This document shows, in pieces, positions 1-9,779 of a stretch of 64,000 nt of DNA. The position numbers and the translations under genes are program-made. The DNA is from Mimachlamys varia (Eukaryota; Mollusca; Bivalvia; Pectinida; Pectinidae). Numbering within the stretch: position 1 is the stretch's first letter; each line of letters begins with the position of its first letter. The notes beneath the pieces were generated by a model that was given only the letters and a program-made list of their open reading frames with translations, was not told where the DNA came from and made no database searches. The stretch spans positions 51,355,186 to 51,419,185 of the forward strand of contig OX392529.1 in the NCBI GenBank assembly GCA_947623455.1, given 5' to 3'.

Positions 1-87
1 CCTATCCGTTAAAAGAGTCACCATGGAGAGTTGCGGAAAACATTGCCACAGAGCGACAACTCCATCCCACCAAATGTAACGAACTTG
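1..87 (+). CDS. Candidate partial internal exon (unknown protein), cut by the window edge
   Basis: The third plus frame (from base 3) is open to base 87 and reads ...KESPWRVAENIATERQ... then LHPTKCNEL. It ends at TTG|GTGAGT, a consensus 5' splice site with GT at 88-89. One base is left over, so the intron would be phase 1. The upstream boundary lies outside the window. I do not recognise the peptide. One minus frame of the same segment is also open, so coding strand rests mainly on the strong plus-strand donor. The phase is compatible with the candidate terminal exon at 63024, but that can happen by chance. Confidence 0.35.
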
Positions 88-194
88 GTGAGTACAATTT
101 TAGAAATACATTTCATATACATGTACATGTATACCACACATTACATGTAATTCTAGATGTACATTCTCACAATAAGGGGTAAAAGGCAAACATC

Positions 195-501
195 TCATTG
201 ATTTAGGTAGAAAAAGTGTGAATCTTCTCGTTAATTTTGGAAGAATATAAGTATTGATCTTGATTTCTCTGTTTAATTCAGTTAGAATAAGTACAAAACT
301 TTTTTATTTAATTTGGCAGAATAAGTGTGAAACTTCTTTTTTATGGGGGGTAGAGTAATTACGTATGAAACCAGAAATGTCTTGTTTATTGGGATAAAAT
401 AAGTGTGTATCTTCTTGTTAATTATGGTAGAATAAGTACAAAAGGTCTTGTTAATTTGGGTAGAATGAGTGCGAAACTTCTTGTTGATCACGGTAAAATA
501 A
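195..501. repeat. Degenerate ~35-bp tandem repeat
   Basis: About eight diverged units contain the words TTAATTTGG, GTAGAATAAGT and GAAACTTCTTG at roughly 35-bp spacing. The minus strand reads as a pseudo-periodic peptide (INKKFHTYST-like), explained by the repeat rather than by a gene. Confidence 0.65.
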
Positions 502-502
502 A

Positions 503-586
503 ACTCATTCACCCCTGAAGTTTCATATAAACTGTTCCAACCTTTGAATTGGAAGAGTTCAAATGTGTTTTCAGGGGTGAATGAGT
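503..586. mobile_element. MITE family A, copy 1 (84 bp)
   Basis: Very short inverted-repeat element. It begins ACTCATTCACCCCTGAA and ends TTCAGGGGTGAATGAGT, a perfect 17-bp terminal inverted repeat. The interior (CCAACCTTTGAATTGGAAG) is itself partly palindromic. Three more copies occur at 1225-1309, 11780-11849 and 25228-25312. Confidence 0.8.
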
Positions 587-651
587 CAAGGACATGCCTC
601 CATATTGTGTTATATATATTGGCATGCCTGTGTGTATGTTTGCTCAGAAAT

Positions 652-970
652 GGGGTATTTTGGTGTACTTGGGGGTATTATGGTGTACTTGGGGGTATTT
701 TGGTGTATTTGGAGGTATTTTGGTGTACTTGGAGGTATTTTGGTGTACTTGGAGGTATTTTGGTGTACTTGGGGCTATTTTGGTGTACTTGGGGGTATTT
801 TGGTGTACATGGGGGTATTTTGGTGTACTTGGGGGTATTTTGGTGTACTTGGAGGTATTTTGGTGTACTTGGGGGTATTTTGGTGTACTTGGGGGTATTT
901 TGGTGTACTTGGGGGTATTTTGGTGTACTTGGAGGTATTTTGGTGTACTTGGAGGTATTTTGGTGAACTT
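652..970. repeat. 20-bp minisatellite, about 16 copies
   Basis: Unit TGGTGTACTTGGGGGTATTT, with variants at a few positions (GGAGG, GGGGC, TACAT). The 60-base lines of the sequence are exactly three units, so the period is 20. Because 20 is coprime to 3 and the unit has no stop in any phase, several long overlapping ORFs appear on both strands. They are artefacts of the repeat. Confidence 0.95.
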
Positions 971-1164
971 GCCACCTTGTAATAGCATGGATCAGAAGCC
1001 CTACTTTACAGTGCCATCTCACAGAAATATGGTGCTGAAGGTATCCAACACAGCATCTAGTTTTAAAGCATTGTGATGCCCAGCTAGGTATACATGAGGA
1101 GGGAATACTGCCTTACTGGCGAGCTAGCTTTTCCAATCATGCGATATGACCTGGGGCCTGCTCA

Positions 1165-1210
1165 CGCTAGTCAGTAGTTGGATGGGTGATCACCTGAATG
1201 TTACAGCATT
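1165..1210 (+). pseudogene. 5S rRNA-derived fragment (possible SINE3-type head)
   Basis: The stretch GTCAGTAGTTGGATGGGTGA followed by TCACCTGAAT closely resembles the 3' half of eukaryotic 5S rRNA (GTTAGTACTTGGATGGGTGA then CCGCCTGGGAAT). The similarity probably extends weakly upstream (CTGGGGCCTGCTCACGC). It is too diverged and truncated to be a functional 5S gene. A 5S pseudogene or the head of a 5S-derived SINE fits. Confidence 0.6.
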
Positions 1211-1224
1211 TACAAATTGACTTC

Positions 1225-1309
1225 ACTCATTCACCCCTGAAATTTCATGATGAACTATTCCAACCTTTGAACTGGGAGAGTTCAAACGTGTCTTCATGGG
1301 TGAATGAGT
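1225..1309. mobile_element. MITE family A, copy 2
   Basis: Same element as 503-586: starts ACTCATTCACCCCTGAA and ends TCATGGGTGAATGAGT, with the same internal CCAACCTTTGAACTGGGAG. It is followed by TAAAG, so the right side reads GAGTTAA. Confidence 0.8.
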
Positions 1310-1438
1310 TAAAGAATATGTAGACGCCATGTAACTTTGATAAAAGACCATTGATCCATTGGGTTTTCATGGGAATGTCATGCCCAGAGCTTCATACTTT
1401 AATATTTAGCTGTAAGGAAATATGGTTTATATACTGAC

Positions 1439-1601
1439 CTTTCATCCGAGTCACTGAGTAGAGACTCAAGGTCCACCGTCGACATGGACCCTGACTTCTT
1501 CCTGAGCACGACGACTGGAACCTTGTGGTATCTGTCACGCTTCACCATCTTCACCTCCTTGATAGAGTAATCTCGCTGCGAGATCCTCTTCTTACACTTC
1601 T
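1439..1601 (-). CDS. Internal exon of an unrecognised protein, Lys/Arg-rich then acidic
   Basis: On the minus strand the segment is bounded by an acceptor (TGATATTGCAG|AG, AG at 1603-1602) and a good donor (GAAAG|GTCAGT, GT at 1438-1437). It is 163 bp: two bases, 53 codons, then two bases (entering phase 1, leaving phase 2). It reads KCKKRISQRDYSIKEVK..., VKRDRYHKVPVVVLRKKSGS and MSTVDLESLLSDSDE. Third codon positions are rich in G/C against an AT-rich background, which supports coding. The first half is strongly basic and the end is a Ser/Asp/Leu-rich acidic patch, as in cytoplasmic tails or regulatory linkers, but I do not recognise a family. The minus frame stays open about 50 bp further 5' (EDDCCPHFNSYDLHDIAE), so the true acceptor could be the AG near 1659. 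Confidence 0.6.
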
Positions 1602-1732
1602 CTGCAATATCATGAAGGTCATATGAATTAAAATGTGGACAACAATCGTCTTCTATCAAAGTTTAATCACCCTATTATCAAACTGTTTACATTGTTGTTT
1701 CCTTTTTCTATCTTTTATATATTGGAATGGCT

Positions 1733-1960
1733 TTGTCCGTCCAACTGTTCGTCCGTCTGTCCATTTGTTTGTCCGTTCGTCCGTTCGTCCGTCAACATTT
1801 GATTTGCTCACCACTTTCCTGGTGAACTATTTGAAGGATTTTGATGAAACTTAACAAAAATTTTATTTGTATTAAGATCTAAAAACGAATTGATTTTGAG
1901 ATTCATTCAATATGTAATACAGAGTTATGGCCCTTACACTTGGAAAGTTTCAACAAATGC
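1733..1960. repeat. Dispersed repeat with (GTCC/GTTC)n head
   Basis: A GTCCGTCCAACTGTTCGTCC-type run is followed by GATTTTGATGAAACTTAAC and AGAGTTATGGCCCTT. The same vocabulary (GTCCGTCC, ATGAAATTTGG, GAGTTACGGCCCTT) recurs around 6340-6560 and 60480-60620. This style of repeat is common in bivalve genomes. No protein-coding potential. Confidence 0.55.
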
Positions 1961-2031
1961 AAGAATTAATGGCCATTGTCCGCCTCTTTCCTGGAGAACT
2001 ATTGAAAGGATGATGATGAAACCTCGCATAA

Positions 2032-2067
2032 TTGTTATATGCAGAAAGATCTTTCTGCATATAACAA
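2032..2067. repeat. Perfect 36-bp palindrome
   Basis: TTGTTATATGCAGAAAGA is followed directly by its exact reverse complement TCTTTCTGCATATAACAA, with no spacer. A second hairpin follows at 2091-2142. Confidence 0.95.
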
Positions 2068-2090
2068 ATAAGCATGGTGTACAGGCCGTT

Positions 2091-2142
2091 TTGCATGACC
2101 AAATATAACTTTCATTTTGTGAAAGTTGTAATTTGTCATGCA
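2091..2142. repeat. Imperfect inverted repeat (arms ~24 bp, 5-base loop)
   Basis: Left arm TTGCATGACCAAATATAAC + TTTCA (2091-2114), right arm TGAAAGTTG + TAATTTGTCATGCAA (2120-2142). A few mismatches. It lies 24 bp from the perfect palindrome and is probably part of the same fold-back element. Confidence 0.8.
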
Positions 2143-2518
2143 ACATGGCCCATGTACCATTGACGTGGGGGCCTCGTGGCACATGGCTTGAACATGACCC
2201 CACGAAACTAAATTTGCGTGGCCTGTAATTAAAGTGGCTTGTCTGTGATAAAGGTCAGTGTGAATCATGTCCTTATTGTTAATTCGTTAAAATGACCAAA
2301 GTTTGATTCTTTTTGTGGAACCATTTGAAATTCTTGAGAAACGTGTCCCATGGCATAAAGAGTTTTTCTGAAGAGATTTTTTATAAGACTTCATTCCAAA
2401 ATGTTGCCTAAAAAGGTCGTTTTCGGTATTTGGGACACAGAAATGATGGTCGTTGGTGGCGTCAGACAGGTAGTCACTTAGTTCAGGTCATTTATATAAT
2501 GACTTTCATTGGGAGGAA

Positions 2519-2584
2519 ATATTACGGTCACATAAGACAGGAAGTCGCTTAATACAGGTGGTCATTAAGGCAGGTTTGACTGTA
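2519..2584. mobile_element. Terminal fragment of a DNA-transposon-like repeat
   Basis: Reads GTCGCTTAATACAGGTGGTC then ATTAAGGCAGGTTTGACTGTA. The reverse complement TACAGTCAAACCTGCCTTAA is a typical transposon-end style sequence in invertebrates (recollection of style, not a database match). The inner part is nearly the unit of the 17-bp minisatellite at 29222-29890. Confidence 0.5.
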
Positions 2585-2884
2585 CAAGTCTTTATAAAAT
2601 TTGAAAATTAACTTAAACAGAAGTGAAATATTTATGATATCCTGCCATGACTTATTACGGAATCTCTGTACACTTATATGATAATAGTAGTAAGACTAAC
2701 AAACCCTGAAATAATAATTACCCAAATGCACATGTAAGATGATATAGACCTACTGAAGTGAATATTTGTTCTACAAAAATCAGTAATTTATGGTAGGATA
2801 CAGGTATAAATGTTATACATGGTATGGTGTGTTCTAACCTGCATTGAGTTTCCAAGGGAATGAAGGTCTTCTTCTGGAGGTGGT
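2585..2884. other. Intergenic or intronic DNA, nothing recognised
   Basis: AT-rich sequence without splice-bounded open frames or repeat structure that I can see. Confidence 0.5.
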
Positions 2885-3170
2885 GATAAGTATCTGACCA
2901 GACTCCTACTTCTGCCTGACCCTCCTCCCCCCATTGACCTTTCCTATCCTTAGCTAGCACCCATCCCTTCCCCCCCCCCCACCTTAGACATTAGTAATAC
3001 ATATCTGACCAGAGAGGGACCCAGAGTGACCTTATCCCTACTACCTGGCATACCCCCCCAGACACTACTTGTAAGTATTTGACCAGAAGTGATAGAGAGG
3101 GGTACTGTAATGAAGCCAAAATGACCTATATATGCTACCCCTAGCTGGCACCCCCCAGACACTTAGTGTG
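2885..3170. repeat. Degenerate ~80-110-bp repeat, C-rich
   Basis: Three diverged units share ATCTGACCAGA/TTTGACCAGAA, GACC...CTACC and CTAGC(T)GGCACCC...CAGACAC-like words. Poly-C runs (2971-2981, 3054-3060) punctuate the units. Confidence 0.5.
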
Positions 3171-3287
3171 GTCTCTCATTATAAACATTAAGAGATTCCA
3201 TTGTCAGTGTCGTAGCTTCTCTGCATGTTTGTATGCTTGAGCTGCATGTTTGAGCTTGCAAAAACAATGTTGTGATAATTTTCTGTC

Positions 3288-3410
3288 ATTTTTTTTTTGG
3301 GGGGGGGGGGGGGGAGGGGGCATCCCAGACCCCCCCACCAGGGCTTCACCCCTGGACCCTTACCAGGGGGCTGAAAGTTCGCCCCCTGCAGCCCCAGGCA
3401 TGCATAGTCC
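3288..3410. repeat. Poly-T/poly-G tract and GC-rich low-complexity block
   Basis: T9 is followed by a long G run, then CCCCCCCACCAGGGC and CAGGGGGCTGAAAG. This is a sharp GC-rich patch in AT-rich DNA and can form G-quadruplex-type structure on the plus strand. No ORF. Confidence 0.7.
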
Positions 3411-3424
3411 TTAACATTTAGCTA

Positions 3425-4860
3425 AGTCACTGATTGTGGATGGCAAGGTCTTGAAGGTGTAACCTGGCTAATAGGTAACAGATGATGCTCATCTCTGTGA
3501 TGTTAACAATTATAGCAATATGTAATAATCCAAGAAACCCAGTAAAAACACACTGCCTTACGAGACCTTATAATTTATTGAAAAACACATTAAATGTATA
3601 GTCATGCTTGTAACTCCGTCAATTATTAAAATATGTATATTGATAGAATGTTTGGGAGAATATTTTGTATGGACACATTCAAGCTTACTATGCGAGGAAT
3701 GAGAAATGCCCAGGATATGATGAATACAGCTTGACATAAAATATTGATTTGTTGTATTTCCATATATAACCAGGAAATATATGCCCTAGATATGTTTCTA
3801 GTGTTGAAACTCATAGATGATCTGCATAGCTGTGTAACAATTTCACCCCTAAGTAGCTTTAGTGGATGCTGCCATACATTGATATGGATTAGTCTATTAT
3901 AATCTTCGGGGGGGGGGGGGGTCATTTACATCAGTGGTACCGCCTAACACTAATTACTGATTAAGACCCCTACTGATACATCAACATCATTTTTTTGGGT
4001 TTATATCACCAGTTAGATGTACAGACCTATATGCTAGTCCCACAGTGACAAATAGGACACCCAATGGCTTATGTGCAGACTTATAAATCAATTTTTCCCT
4101 CCCATGACCTATATTCTGTCTTGGTGTGCAATATACCATAAGATTACATATATCATGGTAACATATGGTAAACATGTATAAAGCTACTTTCTACTAGGCT
4201 TGTTGTGATGGAATTTAGGCCTATAAATTTTAAACAATTGATTTTTGAGAAACATCTGGAAGAACTGATGTATTGATTTGGCCTTTGAAACATCAATCAA
4301 TTAAAATTCAAAACTTGTAACAAGTCTTTGTGGCAATATATTTCTTTAATTTTCCCCATTATTACAATTTATGCAAAGGCTTATTTTTTTAATTTTAATT
4401 ATGGTTGCCTTTGGTAAATCTGTTGCAAATTGCATTGAAAATTCAGTCAATTTTTCAAGTCCTGTAAACTTTTTCCTTAAGAAATGCATACAGACTTGGA
4501 AAAAAAACACTATTATACTACATCTCCAACAGAAAAATGAAGTGACTGGTCTATGTTTTTCCATGAAAAAAATCATTGCAGAAACTAATTGACTGAATAT
4601 TCTTTCACTAACTGTCTATTGCAAACTACTGATCTCTATGATAATACTGAATAATCAAAACAGGCTTTTCTTTCCTTATCTTTCCTGACTCTAATCTTTC
4701 TAATCTTTAGACTTTAATCTCATACAGACTTTTGACTCGTTAATGTTGCTGTTGTTGTTGGGAGATTAAAAGTCCATGGCTTTACTATGTGCATTGGAAA
4801 ATGTACAATTTCGTTTTCGTGTTTCACACCTAACCTAGTATAGCCTTCATGCAGTGCAAC
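3425..4860. other. Non-coding stretch, nothing recognised
   Basis: AT-rich DNA with scattered short ORFs that have no splice context or protein-like composition. A G13 run lies at 3909-3921. I see no exon, RNA gene or clear repeat. Confidence 0.5.
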
Positions 4861-4864
4861 GTCG

Positions 4865-5645
4865 AAAAGATTTTCCTTCAAACATCTCAATAACCGAAAG
4901 GTTCAGGGTGCTGATATTTGGCTAGCTTGAGATTCCTTGGATGGAGTGCTGCAAAGTTTTCTCACATGAATGACCTTGACCTACTTTCAAGGTCACATTG
5001 GTCAAATATGTGAAAATCTTAAACGATCTTCTCTTCAATAATCAGAAGGTCCAGGGTAATGATATTTGGCTAGTCGGTACCTAGGGTCATGAGTGCTAAA
5101 AAATGCCCTTATATGAATGAGCTTGACCTATACTCAAGGTCTGAGAAGTCAAAAGTGTTGTTTTTTTTTCAATAACAGAAAGGCCTTGGGTACAGACTGA
5201 TATTCGACCAGTAGCATGTTTGGATGAAGGGCTACCAAGTTTGTTAAAATGAATGACCTTGGCCATTTTCAAGGTCACAAGTAAAATGTATTTAATGCTT
5301 CAAGTATCTTCTCAATATCAAAAAGAATCATGGTACTGAGATTTGGATTAACGCATGATTGAATAAAGGGCTACTAAATTAATTTGTTCAACTGAATTTT
5401 CATCAAGCATTTACAAACCTTTAAAAAATCTCCTTCTAGATAACCAAATTGCCCAGGGTACTGATACTTGGTGTGTTGGTAAACTGGCATGAAGACCTTT
5501 AAAGTTTCCTCAAGCAATTGACCTTGACCTAGTCTCAAGGTCATAGGGGTCAAATATGTAAAAGCATTAAACAATCTTCTTTTCAATAATTAAAAGTCTT
5601 TCCATGGTAGTGATATTCAGGTGAGCATTACAGGCCCTCTTTGCC
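4865..5645. repeat. ~170-bp degenerate tandem repeat with nuclear-receptor-like half-sites
   Basis: Four to five units each contain TCTCAATAACCGAAAGGTTCAGGG-like text, GATATTTGG, GGGCTACCAAGTTTG-like text, then AATGACCTTGACCTA...TCAAGGTCACA. The final unit ends GCATTACAGGCCCTCTTTGC then CTCTTGTTT. The same terminal phrase (GGGCCTCTTGTT) ends a fragment at 38776-38787. This is a dispersed bivalve-type repeat arranged in tandem. Confidence 0.7.
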
Positions 5646-5649
5646 TCTT

Positions 5650-6300
5650 GTTTCTTTACACAATATTGTATGTTATCACAAGCATTTAATAAGAAACTCA
5701 CATTCCTAAATTTCATAAATTTCATAAAATCACAAAAGAATAACTACATTGTATATGTGAATTAGAACTTAGACATACATGACAAGGCCAGGGACTAAGA
5801 GGAAGCATCTTATTTCTCTCATACTTTGTCCAGGCTGAATAATACATTTGTGTTATTGATTTGGTTTGCACCACCATAAAAAGTACACGGACATGTTTAG
5901 ATAGAATATGGACCATCGTTCACACTGTCTCCAAGAATTAAAAGAATTTCATTAATGCTGTCATTTGCAGTGTAATAGGTTTTATCTGGTCCTCTAGAAT
6001 ACATCTCAGAAATTGTCAAATGCAGGTGTTGAAAACATTTCGTTTTTAATGCTTTAGGAAATTAGAAACTTTTTTTGGTTGGCTGTTACATTATCTAATC
6101 GTCCATCTAATTTTCTTCGCGACCTACATTTGTATCTCATGGAGTTGAGGCCCCCTCGGGTCGAATACTGTATACATGTATATTAAGGTATATTTGTTGT
6201 ACTGTTACCACAGAGCATTTTCTTTATCTGCTTACATTCTAGCAGGGCTTATTTCATATTTGAACTTCCTATCTCTATACCATTTCATAATATGTTACAA
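5650..6300. other. Non-coding stretch, nothing recognised
   Basis: AT-rich sequence. Short minus-strand ORF near 5722-5916 has no acceptor or donor signals and no protein-like motif. Confidence 0.5.
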
Positions 6301-6302
6301 TC

Positions 6303-6700
6303 TTTACGAGTCCCCTACTGGCGAAGCCGTAGGTGACTATTAGTGCACCTGCTGTCTGTTTGCCCATCTGTCTGTTACATTTATGGAATTTACGTGCATT
6401 ATTTCTGCAATGTGTGCACATATTGGGCTAACACTATGCATCATGGAGATATCTAGATCAAGTTGTGATTTGGTTACGGTTGAATGACTTTCTACAGAGT
6501 TACGGCCCTTGGACATAAAATTTCCAACAATTCAGTTTCCATTATTTATCACTGAAACGTGTGCAAATATTGAACTGAAATTTGGTATACAGATATATCA
6601 TTTGGATTTATATATCTAGGTCAAATCCCTATAATTTGTTTAATGAATCAATGCATCTCTATAGGTGCAGGGGCTGGTAGGGGACATGTATTGTTTAAGC
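6303..6700. repeat. Dispersed repeat bounded by CCCCTAC...GTAGGGGAC
   Basis: Starts GAGTCCCCTACTGGCGAAGC and ends near GGTAGGGGACATG, an inverted pair of CCCCTAC/GTAGGGG. The interior shares GTTACGGCCCTTGGACA, CAATTCAGTTT and GTGCAAATATTGAACTGAAA-type phrases with the GTCCGTCC repeats. No coding content. Confidence 0.5.
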
Positions 6701-6791
6701 AATACTCAGTATGCTTGTAGAATCAATACAATTCAAAAGTGATGAAAGTATCAAAATCATCTTAAAATAGCCATAGACTACGTTGTTTATG

Positions 6792-7041
6792 GCATACTTG
6801 CCAACTTTTTGAAATTTCCATGGGGGAGACTACGCATGCTCAGAATTAAAAGCATAAATAATATGTTTACATGTACATTCAGAGAAAAAAATAACACTTT
6901 TAAATGGCTTCTTTTGAGCTTTTCTTTCAGATGAAATTATCACATCTTTAAAAATAGTAACAGTTAAGCAAATTTCAAACTTAAAAATGCAACATTTTAG
7001 GGTCCAAAATCGGGAGTCTCCCTCCTAAATAGGGAGGGTTG
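6792..7041. mobile_element. MITE family B, copy 1
   Basis: Begins GCATACTTGCCAACTTTTTG and shares its body with 48242-48501, including AAATTTCCATGG and AAATGGCTTCTTTTGAGCT. The right terminus (AGGGAGGGTTGTTATGG) is degraded relative to copy 2, which still has the matching inverted end. Confidence 0.75.
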
Positions 7042-7850
7042 TTATGGTGTTTCAAATATGTTTGTGCTGCTATTTGTTAATTAATATATTCTTTAAAAGA
7101 TATAAAACACGTACCATACAATTATTGTTTGAAGGATATAAATGAAAATAAAATTTTTATAAGATTCCTTAAAATTCATTAAATAAAATAAAAACAACCA
7201 GTTTCCAATATTAAATGAACTGATAAACACTTGTGTTTGCTTCAGTTATGCCCCACTTCCCGCTAATCAGTTCCCCCTGCTTCATGCATATGTACTGTCT
7301 ATCCATAAAACCTATTGACATTTTTTTTTCCAAATCAATGTGAAAACATGCTAATAAATCGATCATGCAGCGAGAGAATAAAGTGGCAAAACGTTATAAA
7401 TTGCTTTTATCTGGAAACAAATTAAGTGTTATCAGCAAGCCGTTAATGTGCTTACCCTTTTGACATTTACCAAATAGCCATGATATTGTTTAAGCATGGT
7501 GGTGTTATCGCAGTGTGGCAGTTATTGATCAACAACATATCAAACAATTTTTTTTTAAAAATCTGTTGTAAAAGTCAGAAATTTTGTTATTGCCTTGTTG
7601 ATGTTCGTCAGTTCACGGTACAATTTGTTGCAATATGACTATTTAGGTACTGGATAATGTTGACAGCGGTCGCTAGAACTATACTCCTGGATTGATACAG
7701 AGGCTGGGTTGAAGCTAGCTCAGAACATTCCTATTCATGGGGAAGTCTTCATTATAATCTTATCTAAAAAAGCTTGCCTACAAGAGTCAAGTCTGATTGT
7801 GGAGCTCATGTTGTTATTAGCCTATCTGGATAAAAGTGTATGTTAGTTTA
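7042..7850. other. Non-coding stretch, nothing recognised
   Basis: AT-rich DNA. A GTAAGC on the minus strand near 7455 was examined as a donor, but the frame upstream meets a stop before any acceptor. Confidence 0.45.
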
Positions 7851-7852
7851 AG

Positions 7853-8105
7853 GCTCCCTGCCCCATTACACTGTATATACGTAGTTTCCTATACACAGTA
7901 ACCTCCCCTAACAGATCCCTGTCCCACTATATACTGTAGTTTTCTACTTAAGGATCCCTGCTCCACAACACTGAAGTTTCCTATACAGTAACCTCCCTTT
8001 AAGGATTCTGCCCCCACTACACTATGGTTTGCCTATACACAGTAGGCTCTCCTTAAGGACCCCTGTTTCGCCGCACTATTGGTTTCCCTTTATACAGCAA
8101 TTTCC
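7853..8105. repeat. Degenerate ~60-bp tandem repeat, four units
   Basis: Each unit has CCCTGCCCCAYTACACT-like text, then GTTTCCTATACACAGTAACC and CTTAAGGAT. The spacing is about 55-65 bp with many indels. Confidence 0.7.
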
Positions 8106-8109
8106 TGGG

Positions 8110-9515
8110 ATGTTATGTAAAAATCCAATTGCATGATGCCAAGGACAACTAATTCTGGCGCTCTTGCAAGTGCAAGTGCTTTAGAATAGTGTAAAACATG
8201 ATTGTGCTTGTGATTTGAAACAATGCTAAAAATCATGAAAAACATCTTAACTGGATGGCTGATTCAATGAAGTTAATCCATATTTTCAAATTAGAGTAAA
8301 GAACAGTCAAAAGAAGGGGAATCGAAATTAGCACCATTTCAGGAACAAATGATCAAAATCAACAAAGGTAGGTGACAACATTTCTCTTGGTGCGTTCTCG
8401 ATCTTGTTTGTGAAAGTTCTAATGTGAACTTTGCAAACTTTTCACTACATATAAGTTCGCTAGCAGTGTATTAGGACAAATAGCTTACTACATATAAACA
8501 CACACACGCACACACACCCTTTACCAAAGAAAATCAAAGTACTGAAAGTACTGAAACGCTAAAACTTCTAACAAAAGTATGTATTTTGTAACAGCTATTG
8601 AAGTGATTTTGTTGTGTGGGTTACTAAGTTTCGATATCAGAAGGTTTCAGAATAGGGATTAGGTTAGTAAGTATTTAGAGTAAACATAATTTACACGCAA
8701 ATTGTTTAGATTGACGAGTTGTTTTCAATGTACATGTACAATTTAGTGCAGTGCTTTTACAATTTGACTAAAATATCTTCTTTTTTTTTAATTTTGAAAT
8801 GAATATTGATCAGTTTACAGGGAAGCGAATGTGTTTCTTTTAATATATGCATTGAAATAAACGGTATTAGTTTGTTAGACACAAAATGAAGCTTTATTTC
8901 ATAAACCTTCCCTGCAACACTTAAAACAATTTAAGCAAAAAATCACACCTGAGATCCAGTTGGAAATGCAAGATTAGGATTAATTACGGGAGCAATGGCA
9001 GATCAAAGTTGAAACGACATATACTGGTTTTTTTTTATAATAAAATGTTTGTTTGTAAGGTAATAACAGTTTGCATTATAAAGTAGACATATCATACCAA
9101 CCTCCTAAAAGTACGATTAATGAAAACGGATGTAATGCAGCAATTTAAACATTTCGTTTCATTTCATTCTATATCATACATATGTACATGTATATCTCAT
9201 AAAAGATTTAAGATATGATGTCGTTTGTAGAAAACCAAATGCGACATTAACTTTAGAACATATATATAAACTTTAAGTCTTATAAACATTTAAGACATCG
9301 GGTAAAGAATATCCAGTGCATCAGAGACACTAACGTATGCACATACATAGTAAGTCAAACATATATGTATGAACATTAAACGATAGGTCCCAGAAGGATC
9401 TTGGTACCGTCCATAGACTATCTTCATTTGTTTTTTAAAAAAAGTTGGATTTTTTCCTTTCTTTTTTCTTCTTAAGAAAAGGCATTATCAACTGAAAGAT
9501 GGTATTCTGTGAGCT
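8110..9515. other. Non-coding stretch with a CA microsatellite
   Basis: Contains ACACACACGCACACACACCC at about 8497-8518. One 28-bp pseudo-exon (TTTCAG|...|GTAGGT, 8342-8368) was seen but is too short to support. No other coding signal. Confidence 0.45.
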
Positions 9516-9521
9516 AAATGT

Positions 9522-9533
9522 CCAAGATGGCCG
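9522..9533 (+). promoter_or_regulatory. YY1-like motif
   Basis: CCAAGATGGCCG matches the core AAGATGGC of the YY1 site. It lies 50 bp before a tandem duplication and 220 bp before a TATA-like box (9747). A promoter is possible but no transcript or exon supports it. Confidence 0.25.
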
Positions 9534-9569
9534 TCGGTCAGAAATCAAATCAAAACCAGGACTGTTGGC

Positions 9570-9716
9570 TATGAAGCGATTATATAATCAAAGTTTAATA
9601 CAAATTGCATGACAGTACACACGCACCTGTTAGCGGTGTGTCTATGAAGCGATTATATAATCAAAGTTTAATACAAATTGCATGACAGCACACACGCACC
9701 TGTTAGCGGTGTGTCT
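9570..9716. repeat. 73-bp direct tandem duplication
   Basis: TATGAAGCGATTATATAATC... through TTAGCGGTGTGTC occurs at 9570-9642 and again at 9643-9715, with one visible mismatch (AGTACAC versus AGCACAC). The near identity means a very recent duplication. Confidence 0.95.
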
Positions 9717-9744
9717 GGGACATACCACGATCCGTACATACGAG

Positions 9745-9778
9745 TGTATATATAGCACCGATCGCGAGAGCTCGAGGT
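9745..9778 (+). promoter_or_regulatory. Possible TATA-box core promoter
   Basis: GTGTATATATAGCACC is followed by CGATCGCGAGAGCTCGAGG, a short CG-rich stretch at the distance where a start site would fall. There is no recognised downstream exon, so this is speculative. Confidence 0.15.
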
Positions 9779-9779
9779 T

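Noticed and set aside
544..1076. Overlapping plus and minus ORFs up to 160 codons with Tyr/Trp/Gly-rich peptides
   Set aside because: All are generated by the 20-bp minisatellite, which lacks stop codons; no real gene signals.
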